Shown here one piece after another: positions 33,551 to 46,135 of a stretch of 62,000 nt of DNA (positions are counted from its first letter, which is position 1; each line of letters begins with the position of its first letter). The DNA is from Cristatella mucedo (taxonomy: Eukaryota > Bryozoa > Phylactolaemata > Cristatellidae), in contig WPIO01000034.1 of assembly GCA_009760855.2 (NCBI GenBank), positions 3,965,001 through 4,027,000 on the forward strand, read 5' to 3'. The notes beneath the pieces were generated by a model that was given only the letters and a program-made list of their open reading frames with translations, did not search any database and had not been told where the DNA came from. The position numbers and the translations under genes are program-made.

Positions 33551-33868
33551 TATTTTGTTTATTTCTATTTTAATTTTTGTTTAAGTAAGTATAATAGGTG
33601 GATCAAGAATGGCAGCACATAACCAAGGACGAAAACTTTTTTGGAGCTCACTCTGACTGCCATCATACCAAAGGTCATAGTTTTATAATCTTTGTTCACC
33701 ATTGTTGTTAGTAGCAGCACTTTCTAAAGTGGCATCACACGTTGGCACTTCAGGTCTGAGCGACGAGCCCTGAATGCTTGCTGAATGCCTGGATCGTATA
33801 GACAAAGAGCATTGCACAGCACCAAAACTAAATGCGTGGCAGCAACTGCAAGCGTCTTGTCAGCTCCA

Positions 33869-33874
33869 TTTATT
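33869..33874 (-). terminator. Polyadenylation signal (AATAAA) of the methyltransferase gene
   Basis: On the minus strand, AATAAA lies about 150 nt downstream of the TAA stop at 34024-34026. No other gene on this strand is nearby. Confidence 0.65.
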
Positions 33875-34023
33875 AGAGTTTAAGATACTCGATGGCAAAC
33901 AGCCTGCAAAGACCAACTGCTCTTACTTTGGCAAGAGTCAGTGGATACGGCAGCTTGGCTGGATACAGCAGCTTGGCAGCATGCCGAACTGGGGCAAGAT
34001 CCTTCCGCTACTGACAGTTAAGA

Positions 34024-34436
34024 TTAAGGCTTTTCAGCATAAAAGAACAACCCGCCTTCCTTGGGCTGAATTCGCTGGACGTTGACCAAGTTCGAGCTCT
34101 GGATCATGTGCTGATACACCTCCAAACCCCCACAGGTACCAAGCCCGCGGCTACCCTGAGTATTGAGCGAGGTCGGCAAGCAGTGGTGAAGGCTTATACA
34201 GTAAAACGCTGTGCACATCTTTGAATCCAGATTGTCCTTTAGGTCAGAGTGCGCATCCACCTCGTTGAGCAGAAGCCGTCCGCGTGAGCGCAGAGCTTTT
34301 GTTATGGCATCTAGCAGCTTCTCCGGAAAGGGCAAATCGTGCAGAACGTCGTATACTATTACTAAATCAAAGCGACTGTGCAGATCGTCCGTGATGTTGC
34401 ATACATCAACTTGGCGGAATTGTACGTTGGACAAAT
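34024..34436 (-). CDS. Methyltransferase exon 5 (C-terminal, stop)
   Basis: The acceptor has a nine-T tract, gctttttttttgcag, followed by ATTTGTCC, completing Asp221. It encodes [34 protein letters not shown] and the C-terminal strand ending FFYAEKP before TAA. Confidence 0.9.
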
Positions 34437-37400
34437 CTGCAAAAAAAAGCTCCTCTAGGAATCGCTGTCTGCACGACTGCGATCACAGTAAGCTGGCCGA
34501 CAGCACAGCCAATCACACGCCGATGCGTTCGTTAACACTAGCTACTATCCGCCTATCGTATAGCCTAGATCAGCCACTCAGGTTTACTATTCTCGGTTGC
34601 TATATCAGGTTTTCTATGTATCGTCATTCGAAATGAATGAGTTGGCGTGACTTCTACCTCAGTTTGGGAGGTCACGGGTTTCACTCCGAAGGATGACATG
34701 GCGTATCCTTATTTCTTTCTAGGCCAAGAACGAAACGATATTTCCTCCTTTCCGTCTAGTATTTCAATACATCCCTGTGGGGTGTTTAACGCTGCATACA
34801 GAGTAAATCCACCCGGCAGTTCGCATAAATATTCAGCCTATTATATTTCCAAGCCAGTTTAGCAGGTGATAAACGTGGATAGCCTGTCGTGGGTCCGCAG
34901 GCAGGGGCTATCAGGGGCATTATCTATCGACGCCGAGTCGAAACTGAGACATCTGTTTCAAGTATCTATCTCCATATTAACACACTACATGTCCTCTTTT
35001 GAGATTCCTGCATTTCACATGCGCTGCTGTTGCCTTAGTTGGGTGGTTTCTCTTGATTTTACTGAAACTCGTTAAGAGGTGCAGTTAATTTAGAAATCCC
35101 CTTCGGAAACATAACATGAAAACGAAAATTTGAGATGGAAGCAACAGAAAAAGACAACTGGACTATTCCAATTGTGCATCAATAAATGTATGAGTACTTA
35201 AAATATTAAATCTTCATTGCCGATATTCACGATCGGCTTGGGGATGGAATAGTCTTAGGGCAGCTTAGGCTTCGGCTGCGTGTCGCACGAACAGAGCTGC
35301 TCTGCTTGGGGAAAGTGAATGTTCAGATTATGGCAACAGGAAATGTGAAATATAGGGAATGCTAATAATAATAATAATAATAATACATTTGCCACAGCCC
35401 CTCAGAGAACTTACTCTCTTTCCATGTAATTCACATTTACTGTAAAAGAAGCCTGATCGAATAAACATCCGACTGCAAATTTGGCCACTACATATTCAAT
35501 TTAATGATGAGGCTATTTTTTTTTTACTATAATGCAGTATGCACATACCTTGGCTGCTTATATGTTTGCATATAATCAAACTTGCGTCGGCAAAAATCGA
35601 GAATACCCTCACCGAAGGACCAGCCATTGCTTAGCTTAGCTTTCCTATCGAAGCCGGGTAGCTCTAGTAGCCGATTGAGCTCTAGTAGCCGATTGAAAGC
35701 AGCATCGAACCATTCCTCGCAGTATCGCTGAGATGCTTAGTAACCTCACTCGTCACGCTGAGATGCTTAGTAACCTCACTCGTCACGCCTTGTGCAAACG
35801 GAAAATACATAAGTTCGACTCTACGCATCGATGTCTTCGATCGATGCAGTTAAGTCATTTCCGGAGCCTCTGGACGATCGCACGATCTGAATCAAAGGGC
35901 AGCTAAAACAATATGAGCAGAGCAAAGAGCTTCGCTCTATCTGCTGGTTTTTCGAATGACTCCTAGGGGGAAACGAGATGGCGATGCAGGAGTGTGCATC
36001 CTGCCTCGATGCATCCTTGAGTTCACTGTGGCCTCCTCCATTCAACAGCCTGCGATGCATTGCACTAAACTCGTGAACTACCAGGTTTGTGCGGGCGTAT
36101 GCGCTGCAACTATTGACTCGCGTCAAAACCCGGACTCGCTACAAAAATGCTCACGAAATAGAATCCAGCAAAGCTTTCACAGCCGGTGGCGACTTATTTC
36201 CAGTTGAACCGAAAGCTCTTACCATCGAGCGGACGCACCGGAATAGTGATATCATTAGTAATAAAAATGTCTTTTGATGCAGGGGCTTTAAGAGGATTGC
36301 ATCACTATCCAGGCACTTTACAAGTTGTCGCAGGAGAGGAATAGTCAAGAGTCAAGGAGAAGCAAGGTATCTCGCTTAGACAAGCATGCAAAAGCACACA
36401 AGCACGATGAACATGAACACACAAGCACACAAGAAGACACTCGGAGCTGACGGCTTGTAGATCCCCGATTAGTAACGTGCACTGACACGTGCACAGAGGC
36501 GAGGACGCAGGATGCAGGAGAAAAAGACAAGCTCACTGGGGTTCGCGAAGTGAATGCAGAATGATGCAGGTCCTTAATTTAGCCTACTTAATTTAGTCCT
36601 TAATTTAGACCGACGTGGTACGGATGCAAAGTCAATGCAGGTGATGACAGAAGCCAGAAGCAAGTCCCAGACCTTCGATACATACCAACCGAAGGACTTA
36701 CAAGTCGTTAAAAGATTTCAATTTAGTGCGAGAAACGGCGAGACGACTGGAAGCCAATGAGGAGCGGGTGATGTGCGAGACCAAGTGACTGGAGGTGCAG
36801 CGACGTCGGATAGGTACAAGTGAGCTTGTGCGAGTGAATGAAGCGACCTGTAAGTCAGAGAAAGGATCCAATCAAGTCCGATTCGATTCTCGATAGGGAG
36901 CTTGTGAAGTTCAAGCGGAAGGAATGTGATGCGGTAGCTATGCCTCTGACGACCGACCAGACGAGCTGTTGAGTTTTAAGCCAGTCGCACGACACGATTA
37001 AAGCCAACGGCCGGAACACCTGCATAAAGGGAGTGGCAGCAACCTCGACGCAAAGCTAGGCATATAGACCCGTTTGGCTGTCGCGTCTTGTTTAAGCATA
37101 GCCAAATTTTGGCAATAATCCTCAGCAGAAATGAAAAGAATTAGAATAAAGAAATAAAAAAATCCGCTTATTTGAATGGCGCCCTAACAGAACTTACTAT
37201 TCTGTATGGTCGCCATTATATATGCAGCAGCGCTCAAGCCCACAACCTTAGTCGTTAGAGGCAAGTACCTTACCCGTGACCACCAGACCAGCAGGAGGCC
37301 AGAAGGGCTACTTGACTGTGGTGGGGGGGCATTTTCCGAAAACAAGACGTTTTGGTACAGCACGACAAGCTATGGAGCAGACTCAGATCCGAGTGATGCC

Positions 37401-37456
37401 AGATTAAGCAGCTTGAGGATGAAGTCGTCCAATTTAAAGAGACACGAGGCTCGCCA

Positions 37457-37497
<41 letters not shown>

Positions 37498-40400
37498 AGT
37501 AGTCTCCCGTTTAAGTACGCAACTTGACCCTGCAAAGTTCGTGCGTACTTAGCCGGTAGGTGCGTTCTTTTTAGTATGCCGCGAACTTTCTAGAGCGTTT
37601 GCTTGTACCGGGCAGCACGGTGTGCATTGTGACGCACACGCGAGATCTGACAGATTCATTCAACATCTGTGTGTTGTTTGTAATTGACTTGCCTCGCCTT
37701 TCCCTGTTTCCGCTTTCTGTTTGCCCGTTGATTTATCTGTCTCGTTCCTTAAAACTGTCCCGTTCCTTACAGCTTCGATTTTGCTACGATGTCAAAGAAA
37801 CCAAACGGCAAGCGTCTCAACGCTGCGAAATCATCTCGAAGCTAAGCAAAGCGTCTGCTCCCAGTAAGAGGGCCACAGCGCGGGAGTGTGACCTTAGTGA
37901 AGGCGCCACCCGAAAGATTTGGGAGAACCACGAAGTGATCCACGAACGATCTGCCCTGATGACTGAAGAGGTTAAGGAGAAGACTTTTCGAGCGTCAGTT
38001 GGATGATTTAGGGAGCTTGACGACATGCTTTTTGTCTGGATTGACAGCATGCGTCGTGCCAGCCTTCCTGTACCACTATCCCTCGCCATAGCCAAAGCGA
38101 AAAGCATTGCTTCCAGCCTCTCAATTCCGGAATCAGATTTTAAAGCATCTTGGCTATGGTTGAGTCGATTCGGAGTTCGGCGTGGATTGCAGAAGATTCT
38201 CCTATCCGATGTGACGTGCACATGCACACGATTCCAATGCTAATCGTGTAGCGATCGATTTTAATCTATGAACAACTAAAATACGGTAGCCTCACCTCAT
38301 CATAAGATCTCGCGCATCTCTTTTTGATGGGGAGAGAAGAAGAACTGCTTTGTGAATGACCGTTTGTCATATAAGAAAGGCTCTTAGCCATCTTTTTTGT
38401 TCGCCCGCAGTTTTAGCCAAGCACAGTACAATCTCAGCAAGTGTAGTGGACACGGCTCGGAGCTCTGTAGCAATTAGGTTTAGTACCTACGGTTATAATA
38501 ATAATAATAATGCACTTGATAAAGCGCCCTCAGAGAACTCAATCTCTTTCTAGGCGCTTTACATTTGCTGCAAAGGGAAACACGATTGACTGGTGAGTAA
38601 TATCATGCTTGATAAACAGCATGAATAACATGGTTAGGGGTGACATGCATAGGGTCAGCATGCAAATGGAGCTAGTAGCAGCATGCACAGTGTCAGCACG
38701 CATAAGCACATGAAGGACGAATCACAGGGACCTCAATAAGAAAATGACGAATCACAGGGACCCACTAAATGCTGTCCTAAATAGGTGTGTCTTTAAGTTC
38801 TTTTTAAATGTGGTCAAGTCAGGGGATGTTTTGACGCAAGTCGGGAGGGAATTCCGGGCTTTGGGAGCATACGAACTAAATGCACGGTCTCCAAAAGATT
38901 TGAGATTTGCACGAGATATTGGTAAACTGTTGGATTCCGAAAAGCGGGTCGTACGATGCTTGGCCTGGTGGGGGAGCTGAGAGATAGGCTTGAGTCAAAG
39001 AATGAAGTGACCTAAAAGTGAGCGACAAAACCTTGAAGTCCATCCGTTGCTTGACTGGTAGCCAGTGCAGATCGGCGAGAACTGGTGTGATGTGGCATCT
39101 GCGACGCTCACGACAGACAAGCCTAGCTGCGGAGTTTTGCACCAGCTGTAATCGCCTGATGGTACATGCCGGTAGGCCAGCAAGCAGTGAGTTACAGAAG
39201 TCATGACGGGATGTCACAAATGCATGGACCAACTTATATAATTCATTTATAACTTAGACGTGGTATCCTTACCGAAACAAGCCCGAATTTTAGCAATGTT
39301 ATGTAGCTGAAAGTAGGCAGATTTGACTGTGGAGCTGATGTGGTCGTCTAACGAAAGGTCGCTTTGGAATGTGACACCTAGATTTCGAGCTGATTCAACA
39401 GGAGATATGCTGGCAGAGCCAATTTTGAGCGTCAGCCTTTCTAATTTCTGAATCACACTGGGTTTGCCCATGACTAGTAAGTTAGTTTTATCATCGTTAA
39501 GTTTTAGAAAATCTGCTGCCATCCATGTGCGGATGTCATCAATACATGCAGCGAGTTGAGAGAATTCGAGGTGCTCGAAGGCTGGGAGGGATCAAAGCAA
39601 AGGTATAACTGATTGAAATAAGGAGCTGGCTAATGTTGGTCCTTACTTAATACAAGCTGTTTCTTTGGGTTTTCCGATCAAAGCGCAAGGAATTAATTAT
39701 GTGAGTTCCAGTTGCGTTGGTGAAAACAATCAAAGAGACTCGATCTTTCGGTTGAAACCTCCACGTCTGGCAGAAGAAGAATATATCTTGGAAGCAATCG
39801 AAAATACAAACCGGCGTCGTCCATATTGTAGACATTTTCAGGGTCATATCGTGCGATAGTCGCGTAGAGGTTTTCTAAAGCAGCTAACAATTCCGGATCG
39901 TTCTTGTTGACTTCTGCTCCCTCTCCGTGAAGGAGAATCTTCTGCAATCCACGCCGAACTCCGAATCGACTCAACCATTGCCAAGATGCTTTAAAATCTG
40001 ATTCCGGAATTGAGAGGCTGGAAGCAATGCTTTTCGCTTTGGCTATGGCGAGGGATAGTGGTACAGGAAGGCTGGCACGACGCATGCTGTCAATCCAGAC
40101 AAAAAGCATGTCGTCAAGCTCCCTAAATCATCCAACTGACGCTCGAAAAGTCTTCTCCTTAACCTCTTCAGTCATCAGTCGTCACGCATAAGCACATGAA
40201 GGACGAATCACAGGGACCCACTAAATGCTGTCCTAAATAGGTGTGTCTTTAAGTTCTTTTTAAATGTGGTCAAGTCAGGGGATGTTCTGACGCAAGTCGG
40301 GAGGGAGTTCCGGGCTTTGGGAGCATACGAACTAAATGCACGGTCTCCAAAAGATTTGATGTTTGTACGAGGTATTGGTAGACTGTTGAATTCCGAAAAG

Positions 40401-41574
40401 CGGGTGGTACGATGCTTGGCCTGATGGGGGAGTATATCTGAGAGATAGGCTGGAGCCAAAGAATGAAGTGACCTAAAAGTGAGCGACAAAACCTTGAAGT
40501 AAATCCATTGCTTGACTGGTAGCCAGTGCAGGTCGGCGAGAAGTGGTGTGGTGTGGCACCTGTGACGCTCACGACAGACAAGCCTAGCTGCGGGGAGTTT
40601 TGCACCAGCTGTAGTCGCCTGATTGCACATGCCGGTAGGCCAGCAAGATTTAATGCTAGAAGCAATCAAAAGAATTTAGGAAACAGGCAAACAGTTCAAA
40701 ATTGCAGGGCGGCTCGCTCGGCCTGGCCTTCAGAGGCCTTCATTTGCATGGCGATACGAATGCACAATCGCAGGAAATTTGGCGGATGAACCCAAAAAAC
40801 CGCTGTCCATAAATTAGCTTTGTAACAGTTGCAAGATACCTGCTTATGCGGATGGCAGCTATACAGCAGTTCGAATATATATATCGCAAATCTCCGAATC
40901 GGTCTATGGGAGATTATTATGGGAGACCGTGCATGCACTATTGCACGAAATCGTGTGGGTAAGCCCGGAGCAATGCTCTCTATAACGTGTGATCAAAACC
41001 GCAGTTTCGCGACACTTAATGTGGAAATGGCAGCTGCATAGCAGTGTATCGCATCTATTCGTGGAACCCGGCTGCAAGGAAGATAAGCGTCAATGCATAG
41101 CAAGGCCGAGAAGGGGTCAAAGGATCGAAGCTAGATCTGAGACGCCATCTAAATCGACCGCAGACGCCAGAAAATCCAGCGAGGTGACTCGAGACTGCAG
41201 CTATCACTCGACGCGAAAAAATGTTCTGGTTCGGTTGCCGTGGTTTTGCTAAAGAGCCGAATGCAGAACGCTTTGGGCAGACTTAGTTCACGATGAAACC
41301 GTAAATGGCATGACTCAGACTTGACAAGAACATATCAAGGTCGAAGTAAAAACAACGACGTCTGCATTCGCACCACTGACCTCGACAGGCGACGCGTGCA
41401 TCGTGCAGGCCTCCCTCAGTAATGTCTAGTCCGACGAATGAGCTGGCAGGAAACATGCGAGCCAACACGTTGATTGCTCCGCCGGAGCCGCAGCCGAAAT
41501 CCGCCACATCGATGCCGTGCGCTACAATAAACCAACCCAATGTCTTGATACATCATTTGGCAGTTAAAAGCAAG

Positions 41575-41670
<96 letters not shown>

Positions 41671-44600
41671 TGGTGGTGGCAGCAGTCTGAGGTCTCACCC
41701 TTAAGCTCCGTATTGCCCAGTACTGCCAGCCACTGCGTGCCAGGAGGGCAGATTAGAGCTGCTTCAAGGGAGCTACTTCCGGCTTTAGATATGTTAAAAA
41801 AATATCTACATGACTTGGATTGAGTTTGCGATATGATGCCCGCTTCACTTGCTCTCGAGGGCAGCTTACTGTTGCAGCAAGGAGCCAGCGAAACAGAATT
41901 CATTAAGCCCAAAAAAGTGGTCACGACAGTGAGGTCTCCGATAACTGTTTGTAACTAACAGTAAAACGGCTATTTTTTCGCCCAAAATAAAAAACCGTAA
42001 AGCTGTGACAGCTGTGATTTTACTAGCTGTTTTATTGTTTCTAGCGGAAATTTTTAAGCTTGTGGGTGCCTGTACTAGCCTGATGTTAAGCATGGGTAGT
42101 CGATTAAGTTGGGTGGCCAGTGGCCGATACAACCACTACCAGCCCATCGCTACATCCACTACCAGCCCAGCGAAACAGTTCTTTTCACGTCAAAACTCCA
42201 ACATTCATTATGGATGTAAAATATGAAACAAGTTCTCAAAACTTCATTTTAATCTGTTAGTGATTTGCTAGGATGATTTTATCGAATTGGCCAAAGCTTA
42301 AAATTAAAGGCCAATAGTGCAAAAATTAAGTAACATATTGATTAAACTAATCTTGTGGCATCAACAAATATTAATGTTTTTTTAAGCCATGTCGTCAGTT
42401 TAAGAATACGCTGCAAAACGAAAGAATCCAATTAAAGAAGAGCTAGAAGGTCAATGTGGACGATGCAATAAAATCCTCAAATGTTCTGGAAAAGCCATGG
42501 CAACGTTGAAGAATCGTCTGAAAATATATGGAATTGATTTTGATGAACCTGCTGGAGGGTGTACATCCAAGAACGAACCTTTGAACAATACGATGAAAAA
42601 TTTTTGGCGATTTCCTGGGGTGAAATTGTCTGAAGGAGATTGTTGCCGATCTAGCTAATCGTGGAATATTGATTAGAGCTATCGCTAGAAACAAGTATAT
42701 AGGGCAATCAATCTCACGGGACGGATTCCAACTTCCAGCGAACGAAAGCGATGTGATGAAGTTGGTGCAAGATGACTATAAAGAGAAGAGAAACAAAACG
42801 ATTGCTAACATTAAAGGAAAACTCAAGCGAGTGAGAGAGAGAAATAAATTGTACCGTGACTGTGAAGGAATACACAATCATGAGAGGACGTCGATTCTTC
42901 GGAGTCAGCATTCATGATATCGGCGAAAAAAACATCAATCAAGACGGGTCTTGTTCGTATATTTGGTTCGTGCACTGCTCTCAATATGGTCGAATCAATG
43001 AAACAGCGTTTGAGCATTTTTGGAATAACAATGGAGAGGGATTTGGTGGGATCTACTCAAGGCGGCTCTGCAATAAATAAGAAATGCTTTAGCCATATGA
43101 TGTCATCGGACAGTTCTGCTGAAACCATGGTCCGCACCTTGGATTATGTGACACATTGTACAAGAAGAGTACTGACATGGACGATTTAAACCTGGATAGT
43201 GACGATATTGATGGCATGGACAATTTTGAAGCAGGTACGGACTTGGAAGTGATCAGCGATGGTACATTAAAAGGAGACGGCGAATATTGTGATCTCTTCA
43301 CGAATTCAAGCAAGCTTGTCAAATTCATCAAAGAGCAACTGCTCAAAATAATGTCTTTCAATCCAAAGTAAAAGCTGAGTTTGGAGGCGAGATCGAACTG
43401 CATCTTGACGCGAAGACACGATGGAACTCCATCCCAACAATGTTAGAGCCGCTGTTAAAGACAGAGGTCACATCCGCGAGACACTAACGGAATTCAAAGC
43501 GCCGGAAATGATTTGAGACGTTGGATTTTGACGCTCTCAAAACACTTCTGAAAGTATTGGAACCTGCCAAGCTTGCTATTGAGAATCTAAATCGAGAAGA
43601 CGCGACATCGATGAGAGCTTTCTCACGGCACTGGGCTTTTAAAGCCCAGTGTCTTTACACGAATTTTCCAAACACTGTTAAAGTTTGCTCAGTGTGCTCT
43701 GTTTTGGGGCATGGCAAGCTGAGGCCATATGGACGATGCCTCAATTATTTAAACAGCCGTGCTGGTTTGGTCCAGTGTTTAAGGTTTTCACTCCTACCAA
43801 GGTCAAGGTGAATGTGATGGCCGAGGTAGCTGGCTCGAGCCCACGGCATATATGAAGCGCCTGAATAGAGATTTAAGTCCGCTTAGGGTGCTACAAAAAT
43901 GAATTATATAATTATCTCGAATGTGTAAAGCCTACAAGCAATTATGAACAAAGAAGTAGAATATAATCAGCTTTAATACTAATACATTCTGAAAACAACA
44001 TGTTAAAGACATTATAAGCACCTGCACATAATCTGAAGCAGTGCCAGGCCGAAGAAATGTGCACCCAAAATTAAATATGCAATGTTCTGTTTTCGTTAGA
44101 TGGCAAACAAAACCTGGCCAACACCGACCACGGACTCAGGATCCTTAGTTCGACATATTTTGTTTTGATACATTGAAATAGCAATCACTGCTTCAGATGA
44201 ACACTCTCCAGGGTTGTCAGATTCCAAGGTTTTACAGTGTTTAGGGCTAAAACATATTTATTCTCCTAGTTTATCTTTTGAGAAGATTATAAATCGCCGG
44301 GTCAAGTCGTCCATTGCTATATGCATGTTTAATGGGCCCTAGTACCTTTATTTTTAACGAAAACTATAAAAATCCCTAATTTGGATAAGTTTCTATGACT
44401 ACCAGTGTGTGGATAAAGATTTACGTCCGACATATACTATGTGCAAATCCACTCACCAGAAACAATTCCTTGCACCCTCAATTCTTTCCGTTTCGTCTTG
44501 CCAGGGCATACATCAAAGCAGCATAGCATTTAGCAGAACTCGGTGAGCTAGGAGTTATCCAGAAGCATCCTGGTCAGACAACAGTCTGCCTTATTTGCTT

Positions 44601-46104
44601 GCTACATTACAAAAAACACTCAAAATCAGACCGTTTCATCGGGCAGATCCGCAAATTTTTTAAGACAACGACGTCGTTTGGGGTTTCCCCTCACTCATAG
44701 TCTGATTAGAAAGAAATTCCAATAGGCAGGCCAGAGCAAGAGGGTAATGAAGGGACCTACAAGTGAGTGACAGAAATACATAGTCGATATGCTGCTTAGC
44801 AGGTAGCCTGAGCAGGTCGGTCAGCAGTGGTGTGATGTGGCAGTTTCGACAAACCCGACAGACATGACTAGCTGCTAGAGTTGTGCACACCACGTGTAAG
44901 CATCTTATAGCACGGGTAGGCTTACATGCAAGTAGTGAGTTACAGTAGTCTCGATGAGATGTCACAACTGGATGTACCAGTTTTGCTGTGGTATCCTTAT
45001 CTAAACAAGTCAGACTTTGTGCTCTTTTACATCGCTGAAAACAGCAGATAGCACGTTAAGCAGATACAATTGTAGAGCTGATGTGGTCATCCAGTAAATG
45101 ATTATTTTGGAAGGGAACGCTCGAATTGCATGCACATGATACAGGATATATGCATACCACATGTTGAGGATTCAGCTTTCCGATTTCCGGGTAGCACTAA
45201 GTTTGACGATAAGAAGAGAGTTGGTTTTTATCGTCATGCAATTTGATTAGGTTGATTGCCATTCAAGTGAGAATTTCAGCAATATATAATCCAAGTGAGT
45301 TGAGAACGGTTGCCATGCTAGAAAGCAGGAATTGATCAATGCGCAGGTACAGCTGCGTGTCGTTTTTATAAAAACGAAAGCCAGAGCTGTGCTTGATGAT
45401 TACATCGGCTAGAGAGAAAGTATGGGTTGTGAAAAGAAGTGGATCTAGCAGTTGATAATTGTAGGCAGACACATTAGGCAAGAACAGACGAATCTCCTCG
45501 AGAGACTGAGAAAGACCACAAGCACCACTACCGGCTTTCCTGCGAATATACACAAACATGTTACAAGATATATGTAAACTTGTATCCATATATAATGAAT
45601 GCACATGCAATCGTGCACCTATTGATGACAGATGAAAGGCTAGGATTGTCATCCTCCGGTAGCAAGGCCTGCAATTAATGAAAAATTATAGCACCAAATC
45701 ATAGCATTCATTCGACACGAACTCGGTGGTTGCTTGAAGAGTGGAAAAAGGGCATCACCGGCCGGGCGTCGGAGGGGCTGGGAATAGGCTAGGAATAGGG
45801 GGCAGAGCCCAGGTCTCTGCCCCTCTGTAGGAAGGCAGGGCAGAAGCTCTCTTCCCCCTGAGGCTCAGCCAGTGCACGACTGACCGCTTGAACAGAGCAA
45901 CTTACTCAGCTGGTCGACGAGCTCTGGCATATGGCTAAGAAGGCTTTCGAAGCTCTCCCGAGTAAACTTCATTGGCTGCCTGCGTCCAAGCCACTCGAAC
46001 AGACCTCCACAGACTGAGTATGGTATTCCTGCATGACAACAGATGCACAACTTATCACATCTCGATCCTTCACCACCAACGATAGCCACGTGAACATGAA
46101 GCTA

Positions 46105-46135
<31 letters not shown>

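Noticed and set aside
33774-34085. 103-codon + frame near the methyltransferase end
   Set aside because: It overlaps the antisense 3' UTR and last codons of the methyltransferase and has no domain.
34640-34830. SINE with B-box at 34.67 kb
   Set aside because: Body does not align with the other SINE copies; the B-box has an insertion.
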